Below, one piece after another: positions 19,541 through 30,167 of a stretch of DNA of 64,000 nucleotides. This DNA comes from Streptococcus gallolyticus. Its GTDB lineage: Bacteria; Bacillota; Bacilli; Lactobacillales; Streptococcaceae. Position 1 is the stretch's first letter, and each line of letters opens with the position of its first letter. The stretch is from positions 1-64,000 of the forward strand of contig NZ_NETH01000006.1 of assembly GCF_003337175.1 (NCBI RefSeq). The letters are read 5' to 3'. The notes below the pieces were generated by a model. The model was given only the letters and a program-made list of their open reading frames with translations, searched no databases and was not told the origin of the DNA. Made by a program: the position numbers and the translations under genes.

Positions 19541-19570
19541 AAAAAGCAGTAAACTTCTTACTGCTTTTTA
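19541..19570 (+). terminator. Terminator after the methyltransferase
   Basis: The stem AAAAGCAGTAA/TTACTGCTTTT is followed by TA. Confidence 0.85.
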
Positions 19571-19647
19571 TGTTTCCAAAATGTTGCCATTTTAAGTTTA
19601 TATAGTGTTTAAACGTTGATATAACGCTATTTTTACTAATTAAAATC

Positions 19648-19797
19648 TTATTTAACTTCAGTAAAGATTACGTGTTTACGCAATTTTGGTGAGTATTTTT
19701 TCAATTGAAGACGGTCTGGAGTGTTACGTTTGTTTTTTGAAGTAAGGTACAAGCGTTCACCAGATTCTTTGTGTTCAAGTGTAATATTTACGCGCAT
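19648..19797 (-). CDS. rpmG: 50S ribosomal protein L33
   Basis: 49 residues, beginning [20 protein letters not shown] and ending KHVIFTEVK. It is a full-length L33 of the cysteine-free (zinc-independent) type, since the CxxC pairs of the zinc-binding paralogue are absent. GGGAG precedes the ATG. The gene lies 12 nt downstream of rpmF in the same direction, forming the rpmF-rpmG pair common in streptococci. L33 is a small component near the E site of the large subunit. Confidence 0.95.
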   Translation of the reverse strand: MRVNITLEHKESGERLYLTSKNKRNTPDRLQLKKYSPKLRKHVIFTEVK

Positions 19798-19809
19798 GGT
19801 ATCTCCCTT

Positions 19810-19986
19810 CTATTTAGCTGCTTTAGCGATTTTACGTCCTTTGTAGTATCCTTTAAGTGATACACGGTGAGAACGTGAGTAATCTCCAGTAGTTTCGTCA
19901 AACTTAACTGATGGAGCAGTCAATTTGTAGTGTGTACGACGTTTGTTTTTCTTCGCTTTTGAAGTGTGACGTGCAGGTACTGCCAT
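19810..19986 (-). CDS. rpmF: 50S ribosomal protein L32
   Basis: 58 residues, beginning [20 protein letters not shown]. The C-terminal zinc-binding cysteines of the C+ form are absent, so this is the C- type. GGAGGAAATAAAAC in front of the ATG is a strong ribosome-binding site. It is the first gene of the rpmF-rpmG operon. L32 is a small protein of the 50S subunit. Confidence 0.95.
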   Translation of the reverse strand: MAVPARHTSKAKKNKRRTHYKLTAPSVKFDETTGDYSRSHRVSLKGYYKGRKIAKAAK

Positions 19987-20301
19987 GTTTTATTTCCTCC
20001 GATAATATTTTTTTGTTCTTGATTTTTAATCAACTCTAACATAATAACATATATTTTTTGTAAAGTAAAGTTGCTTGACAAAAAAATTATAAATAGGTGC
20101 GAATGTGGTTATTAATGCTTGGCTACTAGTTAAAAACGAAAGTCATCAAGGAATAATTCATAAGAAAATCCTAAAAAAGAATAGACTATTCTTCTGTATA
20201 ACTTGTTTTTGTGATAAAATAGAAATGATTGAATCGCTACAATAGTAGAAAGGAATTAGGGGCTAAATTTGTTTAAATTTGGTGCCATATGTCTTAAATT
20301 T

Positions 20302-21579
20302 ATGAAATTACAAAAACCTAAAGGAACACAGGATATTTTACCTAGCGAAAGTGCCAAGTGGCAATACGTGGAAGCTGTTGCGCGTGAAACATTTAAAAAA
20401 TACAATTACAGCGAAATTCGTACACCAATGTTTGAACATTATGAGGTTATCAGCCGTTCTGTTGGTGACACAACGGACATCGTGACAAAAGAAATGTATG
20501 ATTTCCACGATAAAGGTGACCGCCATATTACTTTGCGTCCAGAAGGTACAGCACCTGTTGTGCGTTCTTTTGTGGAAAATAAATTATTTGCACCAGAAGT
20601 TCAAAAGCCAGTTAAGATGTACTACATCGGCTCAATGTTCCGCTACGAACGTCCACAAGCTGGTCGTTTGCGTGAATTCCACCAAGTTGGTGTTGAGTGC
20701 TTCGGTTCAGCCAATCCTGCCACAGACGTTGAAACAATCGCGATAGCTTACCAATTGTTCCAAACGCTGGGCATTAAAGATGTTACGCTTCATTTGAATA
20801 CTTTGGGAAGTGCAGCTAGCCGTGCGGCATATCGTCAAGCTTTGATTGATTACCTTACGCCGATGCGTGAGCAATTGTCAAAAGACAGTCAACGTCGTTT
20901 AGATGAAAACCCACTTCGTGTTCTTGATTCAAAAGAAAAAGAAGACAAGATTGCTGTTGAAAACGCACCATCAATTCTTGATTATCTTGATGACGAAAGC
21001 CAAGCTCATTTTGATGCTGTGCGTAGTATGCTGGAAACCCTCAACATCCCATATGCCATTGATACAAACATGGTTCGTGGTCTTGATTACTATAACCACA
21101 CTATCTTTGAATTCATCACAACCGTTGATAAATCTGAATTGACCATTTGTGCTGGCGGTCGCTATGATAGTCTCGTTGAATACTTTGACGGACCAGAAAC
21201 ACCAGGTTTTGGTTTTGGACTTGGTCTTGAACGTTTGCTTCTGATCCTTGAAAAACAAGGTATTGAATTGCCAGTTGAAAAAGACATGGACGCATACATT
21301 GCTGTTTTGGGACAAGGGGCAAACCTTAAAGCGTTGGAACTTGTTCAAGCTATCCGCAACCAAGGTTTCTCAGCAGAACGTGACTACCTTGGACGTAAAA
21401 TCAAAGCGCAATTCAAATCAGCAGACGCCTTTAATGCTAAAACAATTATCACTTTAGGGGAAAGTGAAATTGAAGCAGGTCAAGTAGCTGTGAAAAATAA
21501 CACAACTCGCGAAGCAGTAATCGTAAGTTTTGACGAAATTATAAACAACTTCGCTGAAGTATTGCATAAATTGGGTTAA
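20302..21579 (+). CDS. hisS: Histidyl-tRNA synthetase
   Basis: 425 residues from ATG 20302 ([20 protein letters not shown]). This start gives the usual N-terminus, but its ribosome-binding site is weak. An in-frame TTG at 20269 has AGGGG at good spacing and would add 11 residues ([11 protein letters not shown]), so the true start is uncertain. The class II core is complete: motif 2 near [16 protein letters not shown], histidine-binding [12 protein letters not shown], motif 3 [12 protein letters not shown], and the C-terminal anticodon-binding domain. No T-box leader is seen. It charges tRNA-His. Confidence 0.95.
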   Translation: MKLQKPKGTQDILPSESAKWQYVEAVARETFKKYNYSEIRTPMFEHYEVISRSVGDTTDIVTKEMYDFHDKGDRHITLRPEGTAPVVRSFVENKLFAPEVQKPVKMYYIGSMFRYERPQAGRLREFHQVGVECFGSANPATDVETIAIAYQLFQTLGIKDVTLHLNTLGSAASRAAYRQALIDYLTPMREQLSKDSQRRLDENPLRVLDSKEKEDKIAVENAPSILDYLDDESQAHFDAVRSMLETLNIPYAIDTNMVRGLDYYNHTIFEFITTVDKSELTICAGGRYDSLVEYFDGPETPGFGFGLGLERLLLILEKQGIELPVEKDMDAYIAVLGQGANLKALELVQAIRNQGFSAERDYLGRKIKAQFKSADAFNAKTIITLGESEIEAGQVAVKNNTTREAVIVSFDEIINNFAEVLHKLG

Positions 21580-22242
21580 ACAAAATCAACTAGCTAATGT
21601 GCTGTGAGCTCACAGTCTGTTAACTAAACAAAAGCTAAGATAATCTTACTAGGTAAATACTCCAGTTGCTGTGCGTTAAAACAATAGTAGATATTGGAAT
21701 TGAGGGAAGCATATGGGGTTCAGAGATAGGTTACTCATCTTTGATACGGATAGGATTGTAGGTCTTAGTAGGTTCTTTTAGGTTTTAATAGAGCAGTTGT
21801 TATTAGACAATAGGGAAATAAACCAAATATAGATGTCTAGTTACCAGCGAAAGCTCTTACTAGGGGGAGATAATCAGGATTGTAATAGAAAGTATGATAG
21901 ATAGCGTAGCAGTTGTCATATTATCGCTTCTAGTATCAACATAGAAGGGCTATAATTATTTATACAACACCTCCCCATTAAATTATCTTAAAGAAGCTCC
22001 GCTAACTATTTTGGTATTGCTAGGTGGGGTGTTATTCTAGGCTTCTCCTTTGACTAAATGTTATCATTGAGGCAAAGAGGATTGGAAAGGTTATAGATTT
22101 TGGGATTTAATACCAGTTGAGATTTTCAAATTTTTGGCATTTCTAAAAAAATAAAAAAACTCCCCCGCATGGGTGGGGTTTTTACGTGCTTTTTGCTATA
22201 ATAAGTGGGAATGAATAAATTAAAAAACGGAGAAACATATCA
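21580..22242. other. 663-bp hisS-aspS intergenic without recognisable gene
   Basis: All frames are short. There is a 22-codon frame with a GAGGG ribosome-binding site at 21713-21781 (MGFRDRLLIFDTDRIVGL...) of doubtful meaning, an imperfect inverted repeat AACACCTCCCC (about 21964)/GGTGGGGTGTT (about 22023), and a GC-rich hairpin CTCCCCC-GCAT-GGGTGGGG with TTTTT at about 22158-22183 that looks like a terminator just before the aspS promoter region. No T-box specifier or AGGGTGGNACC element was found. The sequence may be decayed genes. Confidence 0.45.
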
Positions 22243-23991
22243 ATGAAACGTACAATGTATGCTGGTCGTGTTCGTAGTGAACATATTGGCCAAGAAATTA
22301 CTTTAAAAGGTTGGGTTGGTCGTCGTCGTGATTTAGGTGGGCTTATCTTTATCGACCTTCGTGACCGTGAAGGTATCATGCAATTAGTCATTAATCCAGA
22401 GGAAGTTTCAAGTGATGTTATGACCACAGCTGAAAGCCTTCGTAACGAATTTGTTATCGAAGTTACTGGTGAAGTTGCACAACGCCAACAAGAAAATAAA
22501 AACGTGCCAACTGGTGCTGTTGAATTGAAAGTATCAGCATTGACAGTTTTGAATACGGCTAAAACAACACCTTTTGAAATTAAAGATGATGTTGAAGTGA
22601 GTGATGAAAATCGTTTACGTTACCGTTATTTGGATCTTCGTCGTCCCAAAATGCTTAACAACTTTAAATTACGTGCAAAAGTTACTCACTCAATCCGTAA
22701 CTACTTGGACGAACTAGAATTCATTGATGTTGAAACACCAATGTTGACAAAATCAACTCCAGAGGGAGCGCGTGACTACTTGGTACCAAGTCGTGTAAGC
22801 CAAGGTCACTTTTACGCTTTGCCACAAAGTCCACAAATCACAAAACAATTGTTGATGAATGCTGGTTTTGACCGTTACTACCAAATCGTTAAATGTTTCC
22901 GTGACGAAGATTTGCGTGGTGACCGTCAACCTGAGTTTACACAGGTCGATATGGAAACATCATTTTTGTCAGACCAAGATATCCAAGATATCACTGAAGG
23001 AATGATTGCTAAAGTCATGAAAGATACAAAAGGAATTGATGTCACATTGCCATTTTCACGTATGTCTTATGACGATGCAATGAACAACTACGGTTCAGAC
23101 AAACCTGATACTCGTTTTGAAATGCTTTTACAAGACTTGACAGAAATTGTCAAGGATGTTGATTTCAAAGTGTTCTCACAAGCTCCAGTTGTAAAGGCCA
23201 TTGTTGTTAAGGGGAATGCGGATAAATACTCACGTAAAAACATTGATAAATTAACAGAATTTGCAAAACAATTTGGTGCCAAAGGTCTTGCGTGGGTCAA
23301 ATTTACTGATGGTGCGATTACTGGACCAGTTGCTAAATTCTTAACAAGTATCGAAGATAAGTTGACAGTAAGTTTACAACTCGAAGAAAATGATTTGGTT
23401 CTTTTCGTTGCCGATACCCTTGAAGTTGCTAATAATACTCTTGGTGCTCTTCGTACTCGTATCGCTAAAGAACTGGACATGGTTGACAACTCTAAATTTA
23501 ATTTCCTTTGGGTTGTTGATTGGCCAATGTTTGAATGGTCTGAAGAAGAAGGACGTTACATGTCTGCTCACCACCCATTCACATTGCCAACTGAAGAATC
23601 CGCTCATGAATTAGAAAGTGACCTTGCTAAAGTACGTGCAGTTGCTTACGATATCGTTCTTAACGGTTATGAACTTGGGGGCGGTAGCTTGCGTATCAAC
23701 CAAAAAGAATTGCAAGAACGTATGTTTAAAGCGCTTGGCTTTACAGCAGAAGAAGCAAATGACCAATTTGGTTTCTTGTTAGAAGCTATGAACTACGGTT
23801 TCCCACCACATGGTGGACTTGCTATCGGTCTTGACCGCTTCGTTATGCTTCTTGCTGGTGAAGATAACATTCGTGAAGTCATTGCATTCCCTAAAAATAA
23901 TAAAGCTGCAGATCCAATGACACAAGCACCAAGTCTTGTTTCAGATAAACAATTAGATGAATTGGCTTTAGCAATCGAAAATAATGATTAA
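22243..23991 (+). CDS. aspS: Aspartyl-tRNA synthetase
   Basis: 582 residues. An N-terminal OB-fold anticodon-binding domain ([29 protein letters not shown]) is followed by the class II catalytic core with motif 2 [18 protein letters not shown], the inserted bacterial GAD domain (about 290-400), and motif 3 [15 protein letters not shown]. Its length is typical of bacterial AspRS. It charges tRNA-Asp. Its last codons overlap the start of the next gene (YitT-type) by 8 nt, so they are co-transcribed. Confidence 0.96.
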   Translation: MKRTMYAGRVRSEHIGQEITLKGWVGRRRDLGGLIFIDLRDREGIMQLVINPEEVSSDVMTTAESLRNEFVIEVTGEVAQRQQENKNVPTGAVELKVSALTVLNTAKTTPFEIKDDVEVSDENRLRYRYLDLRRPKMLNNFKLRAKVTHSIRNYLDELEFIDVETPMLTKSTPEGARDYLVPSRVSQGHFYALPQSPQITKQLLMNAGFDRYYQIVKCFRDEDLRGDRQPEFTQVDMETSFLSDQDIQDITEGMIAKVMKDTKGIDVTLPFSRMSYDDAMNNYGSDKPDTRFEMLLQDLTEIVKDVDFKVFSQAPVVKAIVVKGNADKYSRKNIDKLTEFAKQFGAKGLAWVKFTDGAITGPVAKFLTSIEDKLTVSLQLEENDLVLFVADTLEVANNTLGALRTRIAKELDMVDNSKFNFLWVVDWPMFEWSEEEGRYMSAHHPFTLPTEESAHELESDLAKVRAVAYDIVLNGYELGGGSLRINQKELQERMFKALGFTAEEANDQFGFLLEAMNYGFPPHGGLAIGLDRFVMLLAGEDNIREVIAFPKNNKAADPMTQAPSLVSDKQLDELALAIENND

Positions 23992-24922
23992 GAAAACATC
24001 TTTGAAAAAGAAAACAAAGTTTATTGTTAGCCGTTGGGCAGAAAGATATGGTCTGTTAAAGACAATGCAGAGCATTTCAAGAGAGAAGTATGCGGAAAAA
24101 GTTTCCGCTTCTCTTTTTTATGGTTTGCTATCGGCAATCGCGGTTAATTTCTTCTTCCAACCAGGACACGTTTATTCAAGTGGTGCAACTGGTTTTGCAC
24201 AGGTTTTATCGGCGGTTAGTGAGCGTTTAATTGGCTTTAGGTTACCAATTTCAGTTGTTTTTTATGCGATTAATGTGCCGTTGCTCGTTTTAGCTTGGTA
24301 TAAAATCGGACATAAATTCACTGTTTTTACACTCATTACAGTTTCGATGAGTTCTTTCTTCATTCAAATTGTTCCTGAAATTACTCTGACGACTGATCCC
24401 CTGGTTAATGCCATTTTTGGTGGTTTGGTCATGGGGACCGGTGTTGGCTTTAGTTTAAAATCACGCATTTCAAGTGGTGGTACGGATATTGTTAGCCTGA
24501 CTATTCGGAAAAAGACAGGCCGTGATGTGGGAAGCATTTCTCTCATGGTTAATGGTGTTATCATGATTTTTGCTGGCATTTTATTTGGTTGGCAATATGC
24601 CCTTTATTCTATGGTGACTATCTTTGTCTCTAGCCGTGTGACAAATGCTATTTTCACTAAGCAGAAGAAAATGCAAGCAACGATTGTGACCAACCGACCT
24701 GAAAAGGTAATTGCGATGATTCACACCAAATTACATCGTGGGGTGACACAAATCAATGATGCCGAAGGAACTTATAATCATGAGAAAAAAGCAATTTTGT
24801 TGGCTATTATTACTCGCGAGGAATATAACGACTTTAAGTATCTGATGAAAAAAACTGACCCAAATGCCTTTGTTTCAGTTGCTGAAAATGTTCATATTAT
24901 TGGACGTTTTGTTGAGGATTAA
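23984..24922 (+). CDS. YitT family membrane protein
   Basis: 312 residues. A basic N-terminal stretch ([13 protein letters not shown]) is followed by five or six membrane segments (about 48-215) and a soluble C-terminal DUF2179 domain (about 220-305). The repeated membrane motif [11 protein letters not shown]...[10 protein letters not shown] is typical of YitT/DUF161. The substrate is unknown. It overlaps aspS by 8 nt and is followed at 25006 by a paralogue in the same direction. Confidence 0.85.
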   Translation: MIKKTSLKKKTKFIVSRWAERYGLLKTMQSISREKYAEKVSASLFYGLLSAIAVNFFFQPGHVYSSGATGFAQVLSAVSERLIGFRLPISVVFYAINVPLLVLAWYKIGHKFTVFTLITVSMSSFFIQIVPEITLTTDPLVNAIFGGLVMGTGVGFSLKSRISSGGTDIVSLTIRKKTGRDVGSISLMVNGVIMIFAGILFGWQYALYSMVTIFVSSRVTNAIFTKQKKMQATIVTNRPEKVIAMIHTKLHRGVTQINDAEGTYNHEKKAILLAIITREEYNDFKYLMKKTDPNAFVSVAENVHIIGRFVED

Positions 24923-25005
24923 GAGGTTGAGAAAGTTCTCAGCTTCTTTGTTTATGGCGTTATCATTTACAAGACGCAGAAAATTTTGTTTTGGAGGTAT
25001 GAGAC

Positions 25006-25878
25006 ATGGTTCGTGAAAAGCTTGGACAACTAAGAAGTTTGGTGTTAATTGCCATAGGTGTAGCCATTTATACTTTCGGTTTTGTCAAATTTAATATGGC
25101 AAATGCTCTTGCTGAAGGTGGGGTTGCGGGCGTAACCTTGATTGCCCATGCTCTTTACGGAATCAACCCTGCTTATTCGTCACTTATTTTGAATGTTCCT
25201 TTGTTCATTCTAGGAGCTCGAATTTTTGGACGAAAATCGCTAGCGCTAACCATTTATGGTACTGTTTTGATGTCATGGTTTATCTGGTTTTGGCAACGTG
25301 TACCGATTCAGATTGTTCTCGAAAATGATATGATGTTGGTTGCTGTCGTTGCTGGTTTATTTTCTGGTGTCGGTAGTGGATTAGTTTTTCGTTACGGCGC
25401 TACAACGGGCGGAACAGATATTATCGGACGCGTTATCGAAGAAAAATTCGGTTTCAAACTTGGTCAGACACTGCTTTTTGTTGATGCCGTGGTTCTTACA
25501 GCGTCGCTGGTTTACATTGATTTACAACATATGCTTTACACGTTGGTAGCAAGCTTTGTTTACAGTCAAGTTCTGACAATTGTACAAAATGGTGGTTACA
25601 CAGTGCGTGGCATGATTATTATCACACAAAAATCTGAAGAAGCTGCGCAAGCTATTCTTAATGGCATTAATCGTGGGGTCACTTATCTGAATGGCCAAGG
25701 GGCTTACTCTGGAAACGAAAAAAATATTTTGTATGTGGTCTTAAATCCAGGTGAAGTCCGTGATGTTAAAGCCATTATGGCAGATTTAGACCCAGATGCT
25801 TTTATCTCAATCATTGATGTTGATGAGGTTGTGTCATCTGATTTCAAAATTCGACGAAAAAATTATGATAAATTGTAA
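25006..25878 (+). CDS. YitT family membrane protein, second copy
   Basis: 290 residues, with the same architecture as its upstream neighbour: membrane segments about 10-190, the conserved TTGGTDIIGRVIEEKFG, and a C-terminal DUF2179 domain (GMIIITQKSEEAAQAI...NPGEVRDVKAIM). GGAGG precedes the ATG. The two proteins are clearly related but well diverged, so this is an old tandem duplication kept by selection. A terminator follows at 25887. Function unknown. Confidence 0.85.
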   Translation: MVREKLGQLRSLVLIAIGVAIYTFGFVKFNMANALAEGGVAGVTLIAHALYGINPAYSSLILNVPLFILGARIFGRKSLALTIYGTVLMSWFIWFWQRVPIQIVLENDMMLVAVVAGLFSGVGSGLVFRYGATTGGTDIIGRVIEEKFGFKLGQTLLFVDAVVLTASLVYIDLQHMLYTLVASFVYSQVLTIVQNGGYTVRGMIIITQKSEEAAQAILNGINRGVTYLNGQGAYSGNEKNILYVVLNPGEVRDVKAIMADLDPDAFISIIDVDEVVSSDFKIRRKNYDKL

Positions 25879-25886
25879 TTAATAAC

Positions 25887-25927
25887 GAAAAGAAGGGGTG
25901 AATTTTCATTTACCTTTTCTTTTTTTG
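25887..25927 (+). terminator. Terminator after the YitT pair
   Basis: An imperfect stem AAAGAAGGGGTGAA/TTTACCTTTTCTTT is followed by a long T-run. Confidence 0.7.
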
Positions 25928-25937
25928 ATATTATAGT

Positions 25938-25982
25938 CTGACAATTTAAAGATATGCTATTAAAATTTTGAAAACGCTTTTT
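25938..25982 (+). promoter_or_regulatory. Esterase promoter with cre-like site
   Basis: CTGACA (25938-25943) and TAAAAT (25961-25966) are 17 bp apart. The sequence TGAAAACGCTTTTT (25969-25982) directly after the -10 matches the CcpA cre consensus except near its right end. The position fits catabolite repression by roadblock or initiation block. Confidence 0.6.
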
Positions 25983-26041
25983 ATTTAGCCCTTTTAATGG
26001 TATTATGAGCCTTGTAAGGATTGTCACTGGTCAAACAGGCA

Positions 26042-26125
26042 AAACCTAAATCTAACAAGAAAATTAGGAATAGCACCAATTGTTCCTCTATTTTTCTGTT
26101 GATTAGATTTAGGTTTTTGTTTTTG
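26042..26125 (+). ncRNA. Large terminator-like hairpin in the esterase leader
   Basis: AAACCTAAATCTAA (26042-26055) pairs perfectly with TTAGATTTAGGTTT (26103-26116). Inside, AGAAAA/TTTTCT and AGGAA/TTCCT extend the stem, and TTTGTTTTTG follows. It lies between the promoter at 25.96 kb and the esterase start at 26.22 kb. It is either an attenuator in the esterase mRNA or the end of a separate RNA of about 150 nt. Confidence 0.55.
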
Positions 26126-26216
26126 TCAGAAATTCTTTGGAGAACTTGTGTTCATTGTGGAAAGTATTTTCGCAAAATATAAGCACCTGTAATTTTATTT
26201 AGGAGGAGAGATTGAC

Positions 26217-27722
26217 ATGAAACAATCAATTTCAAAGGGAATCGTTTTGAGTGCTGTTAGTTTTTTTGGAGTGTTTGCAGGAAGTCAAGTTGTATCTGCT
26301 GACATTGATGTTGCTATTGCTAAAATATCAATTGTTGTAAAGGGGTATGAATTTGGTCCAGCAGTACCAAAAGTTGTTGTAAAGTTAGACAGTAAAGTCT
26401 CTAAAGTATCAAAAGAAAATGTCACTGTTACAACGGCAGGTACAGAACGCCAAGTCAGCAAGGTTTATTTATCTGATAAAAATGGGAAAAAAGTTACCAA
26501 AGATAGTAAGTACGTCACTATTCAAATGCCAGTTACTTTTGACACCGAATCAAATTCTGGTATTGCCAGTCCTTTCTTTTACAACATGGAAAATTTCCAT
26601 AATACATGGGTAGATGATTACACAGTTTCAATTCAAGGGTTGACAGTAACTGTAAACGGCGAAGAAAGCGAGCTTGACAGTAAGAGCAACGCTATTAACA
26701 ATCGCATTTCAACAGATGTAGCAGCATTTAGCAATCGTGGGTCTTATTCTGGAACTTACACGAATCCGTTGACCAATCAAGATGAAGAAGTCACCCTGCA
26801 ATATGCCGCTTATGAACCAGAAAGTTTGAAAAATGGAAAGAAAAATCCTTTGATTATCTGGCTACATGGGCAAGGCGAAGGCGGTACAGATACCGATATT
26901 ACATTGTTGGGAAATGAAGTTGTAGCGCTTGCTAAGGATGATATCCAATCACATTTTACAGCAGGTAAGCAAACGGGAGCTTATGTTTTAGCGGTTCAAA
27001 CCCCAACGTATTGGATGGATGAGGGTGATGGTACAAATGGAGCGGGGGCGGGTGTGTCTCGCTACACAGAGGTACTCATGGATACTATTAAAGATTACGT
27101 TTCGAATCATTCAGATGTGGATACAGACCGTATTTATTTAACTGGTGGTTCAAATGGTGGTTACATGACGCTTAATTTGGCTATCAATAATCCAGATTAT
27201 TTTGCAGCGCTTGTTCCGCAGGCGGCAGCTTATTCTTACTATCAATATCAGCGTAATGAGGACGGTACTTATACAACTGTTCCTAGTGATACAAGCTTGT
27301 CTGGCACAGCATTTGTCAAAACAGATGATATCTACTTTGACGAGGATAAAATTGCTGTGCTTAAAGATATTCCAATTTGGTTTATCCATGCCACTAATGA
27401 TACGGTTGTCAATCCAAGCGATTATTCTTTACCAATCTATAAAGCTTTAGTAGATAGCGGAGCAACGAATAAATGGTTCTCATATTATGAAAGTGTTGAA
27501 GGTTCAGACATGAAAGATACTTCTTATCTTGGGCATTGGTCATGGACGTATTTCTTCAATGACAAGGTGTCAGGTGTACAAAGTGTTTCTGATATTAAAG
27601 AGGCTGGCGACCTCTCAGGTTTTTCACCAAGCAATAAAACTAATGGTGGAACAATCACCGTAAAAGTTGACGGAATAGCTTATGATAACATTTTTGATTG
27701 GTTAAATGCTCAGAAAAAATGA
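26217..27722 (+). CDS. Secreted alpha/beta-hydrolase esterase with Ig-like N-terminal domain
   Basis: 501 residues. A Sec signal peptide (about 1-28, cleavage after GSQVVSA) is followed by an esterase-type Ig-like domain (about 29-165) and an alpha/beta hydrolase. The nucleophile elbow is GGSNGGY (Ser about 312), a likely acid is in NDTVVNPSD (about 394-402) and a histidine in LGHWSW (about 439). Family relatives are annotated as carbohydrate or phenolic-acid esterases or as prolyl-oligopeptidase-like; the substrate cannot be fixed. No LPXTG anchor is seen, so it is probably released. GGAGGAG precedes the ATG. The cre-like site and structured leader suggest control by sugar supply. Confidence 0.82.
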   Translation: MKQSISKGIVLSAVSFFGVFAGSQVVSADIDVAIAKISIVVKGYEFGPAVPKVVVKLDSKVSKVSKENVTVTTAGTERQVSKVYLSDKNGKKVTKDSKYVTIQMPVTFDTESNSGIASPFFYNMENFHNTWVDDYTVSIQGLTVTVNGEESELDSKSNAINNRISTDVAAFSNRGSYSGTYTNPLTNQDEEVTLQYAAYEPESLKNGKKNPLIIWLHGQGEGGTDTDITLLGNEVVALAKDDIQSHFTAGKQTGAYVLAVQTPTYWMDEGDGTNGAGAGVSRYTEVLMDTIKDYVSNHSDVDTDRIYLTGGSNGGYMTLNLAINNPDYFAALVPQAAAYSYYQYQRNEDGTYTTVPSDTSLSGTAFVKTDDIYFDEDKIAVLKDIPIWFIHATNDTVVNPSDYSLPIYKALVDSGATNKWFSYYESVEGSDMKDTSYLGHWSWTYFFNDKVSGVQSVSDIKEAGDLSGFSPSNKTNGGTITVKVDGIAYDNIFDWLNAQKK

Positions 27723-27758
27723 GTTTAGATAAATGAAAAAAGCCGTTTAACACGGCTT

Positions 27759-27802
27759 CAGATTGAAGACAAACCTTATTTCTGAGGTTTGTCTTCAATC
27801 TG
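27759..27802. repeat. 44-bp palindromic element, copy 2 (inverted)
   Basis: CAGATTGAAGACAAACC pairs with GGTTTGTCTTCAATCTG. The reverse complement equals the element at 17279-17322 almost exactly, including the loop. A further hairpin GAGAACGAGA/TCTCGTTCTC (27802-27826) follows and AAGCCG/CGGCTT (27740-27757) precedes it. It sits between convergent genes and is likely a bidirectional terminator. Confidence 0.8.
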
Positions 27803-27847
27803 AGAACGAGAAATAATCTCGTTCTCTTTGCTTTTATAAAGAAATAA

Positions 27848-29539
27848 TTACATTTCGTTTGGTGCTTCAACACCGAGCAGACGGAGCGCTTCTTTTAGAA
27901 CAGTTGCAGTAGCGTAGCTAAGTGCTAGGCGACTATCACGTTCTGGGCTTTCATCAAGGATACGTGTGTGTGCATAGTATTTGTTGAAGCTTTGTGCAAG
28001 ACTGATAGCAAATTTTGCAATAATAGAAGGTTCAAAATTGTCAGCTGCACGTTTGATGATACGTGGGAAGTCTTGGATAAGTTTTACAATTTCCCAGCTT
28101 TCAGCATCATCAAGACTGTAAACTTGGTTGACAGATGGTGTAAACCTAGCTTTACGAAGAATAGATTGGATACGTGCGTGTGCATATTGTACGTAAGGTC
28201 CAGTTTCACCTTCAAATGATACCATAGCGTCAAGGTCAAAGTCATAACCGTTCAAGCGGTCTGTTTTCAAATCGTAGAATTTGATAGCACCGACGCCAAC
28301 AGCGTGAGCGACTGCTTCCTTATCAGTAAGGTTAGGATTTTTAGCATTGATTTGGTCTTCAGCGCGTTTGATAGCTTCGGCAATTGTTGGTTCAAGAAGG
28401 ATAACATTACCTTTACGAGTTGACAGTTTTTTACCTTCTTTAGTAACAAGTCCAAATGGAACGTGAGTAATATCTTCATTCCATTCAAATCCCATTTCGT
28501 TAAGGACCGCTTTTAATTGTTTGAAGTGAGCTGATTGTTCGTTACCAACGACGTAAATGGCCTTGGCAAAGTTGTAAGTATGTTTGCGATAAAGAGCGGC
28601 AGCCAAGTCACGTGTGATGTAAAGTGTTGCACCGTCAGATTTTTTGATAAGAGCTGGGTGTTCGATACCATATTTTTCAAGGTTAACGACTTGAGCACCT
28701 TGAGATTCTTCAAGAAGTCCTTTTTCTGTCAAGATATCGACAACTTCGTCCATTTTATCGTTGTAGAATGCTTCCCCGTTAAAGCTATCGAAAGAAACAC
28801 CAAGTTCATCGTAAAGACGGTTGAATTCAACAAGACTTTCGTCACGGAACCATTGCCAGAGTGAAATAGCCTCTTCGTCGCCAGCTTCCAATTTACGGAA
28901 CCATTCGCGAGCTTCTTCGTCAAGTTCTGGTTGTGTTTCAGCTTCGGTATTGATGCGAACGTAAAGTTTTAAGAGTTCGTCGATTGGGTGAGCTTTGACA
29001 GCCTCTTCGTCACCCCATTTTTTGTAGGCAACAATCAACATACCGAATTGTTTACCCCAGTCACCGAGGTGATTGATTTTAACAGCTTTATAGCCAAGTT
29101 TTTCAAAAATATTAGCCAGGCTATCACCGATAACGGTTGAACGAAGGTGTCCAATTGAGAATGGTTTAGCAATGTTTGGGCTTGACATATCGATAGCAAC
29201 GTTGCGACCTTCTCCTAAATCTTGACTAGCATAGTCGCTTCCGTTTGCAATAACTTGACCTAAAACATCAGCAGAAATGCTTTTCTTGTCAAGGAAGAAG
29301 TTGATGTATGGACCAACAGCTTCGATTTTTTCAAAGCCAGTTGCATCCATTTTTTCGGCAATATCAGCAGCAATCATTTGGGGTGCTTTGCGAAGAATTT
29401 TTGCTAATGAGAAAGCAGGAAAAGCAAGGTCACCCATATCAGAATTTTTTGGAATTTCAAGTAGATTAATAATTTGTTCTTGGTCTAATTCTGGAACAAT
29501 ATTTTGAATGCGTTCAGCAATTGTACGTTTTGTATCCAT
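27848..29539 (-). CDS. argS: Arginyl-tRNA synthetase
   Basis: 563 residues. The class I signature is seen as SIGHLRSTV (HIGH equivalent, about 121-129) and KLSTRKGNV (KMSKS-type loop). It has the N-terminal Arg-tRNA-synthetase additional domain and a C-terminal DALR anticodon-binding domain ending [14 protein letters not shown]. Forward-strand GAGTTTCTCC reads GGAGAAACTC upstream of the ATG. It charges tRNA-Arg. It is divergent from argR, the usual streptococcal arrangement. Confidence 0.96.
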   Translation of the reverse strand: MDTKRTIAERIQNIVPELDQEQIINLLEIPKNSDMGDLAFPAFSLAKILRKAPQMIAADIAEKMDATGFEKIEAVGPYINFFLDKKSISADVLGQVIANGSDYASQDLGEGRNVAIDMSSPNIAKPFSIGHLRSTVIGDSLANIFEKLGYKAVKINHLGDWGKQFGMLIVAYKKWGDEEAVKAHPIDELLKLYVRINTEAETQPELDEEAREWFRKLEAGDEEAISLWQWFRDESLVEFNRLYDELGVSFDSFNGEAFYNDKMDEVVDILTEKGLLEESQGAQVVNLEKYGIEHPALIKKSDGATLYITRDLAAALYRKHTYNFAKAIYVVGNEQSAHFKQLKAVLNEMGFEWNEDITHVPFGLVTKEGKKLSTRKGNVILLEPTIAEAIKRAEDQINAKNPNLTDKEAVAHAVGVGAIKFYDLKTDRLNGYDFDLDAMVSFEGETGPYVQYAHARIQSILRKARFTPSVNQVYSLDDAESWEIVKLIQDFPRIIKRAADNFEPSIIAKFAISLAQSFNKYYAHTRILDESPERDSRLALSYATATVLKEALRLLGVEAPNEM

Positions 29540-29729
29540 GAGTTTCTCCTAAATTAGTTAGTCACATTATTTTAACATAAAAATAAGAAATAAACGAGAC
29601 TAGCTGAAAGAAAACGTTTGAAGCAGTAAAAAATAAGTTATCATAAGGAAAGCAGCGCAAAAGAGAGATGAAAAATTTTCTTTTTTTTGGTATAATTTTA
29701 AGGATAAATATACACAAAGGGAAAGTTAT

Positions 29730-30167
29730 ATGAATAAAATAGAACGTCAAAATCGAATCAAACATTTGATTCAATCAGGTCATATTGGAACACAAGAAGA
29801 AATCAAGCGTCATTTGCAAGAAGAAGGAATTAGTGTCACTCAAGCAACCTTGTCACGTGACCTTCGTGAGATTGGTCTTTTGAAATTACGTGATTCATCA
29901 GGTAAGCTTTATTATAGTTTATCAGAAACATCAGAGACAACTTTTGGTGCTAATATCCGCTCATATATTTTGAAAGTTGCTCGTGCTGGGTTCATGCTTG
30001 TTCTTCATACTAATCTTGGTGAAGCAGATGTTTTGGCAAACTTGATTGATAGTAGCGACATTCCAGAGATTCTTGGAACGGTGGCAGGTGCGGATACTTT
30101 GCTTGTTATCTGTAAAGATGAAGAGACAGCTCAAGCATTTGAAAGAGACTTATCAACGAGCTTATGA
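29730..30167 (+). CDS. argR: Arginine repressor family regulator
   Basis: 145 residues. The N-terminal winged helix ([30 protein letters not shown]) and the C-terminal oligomerisation and arginine-binding domain ([11 protein letters not shown]) are both complete. ArgR/AhrC proteins form hexamers that repress arginine synthesis and activate its breakdown when arginine is present. Promoter -10 TATAAT lies in GGTATAATTTT (about 29690-29695). It overlaps the next gene by 4 nt. Streptococci carry several ArgR paralogues, so the exact one cannot be named with certainty. Confidence 0.9.
   Translation: MNKIERQNRIKHLIQSGHIGTQEEIKRHLQEEGISVTQATLSRDLREIGLLKLRDSSGKLYYSLSETSETTFGANIRSYILKVARAGFMLVLHTNLGEADVLANLIDSSDIPEILGTVAGADTLLVICKDEETAQAFERDLSTSL

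Noticed and set aside
20075-20103. TTGACA before hisS as a strong promoter
   Set aside because: There is no -10 at a suitable distance; a TAAAAT near 20215-20220 is a better candidate.
20081-22242. T-box riboswitches in front of hisS or aspS
   Set aside because: The conserved AGGGTGGNACCGCG antiterminator sequence is absent in both leaders.
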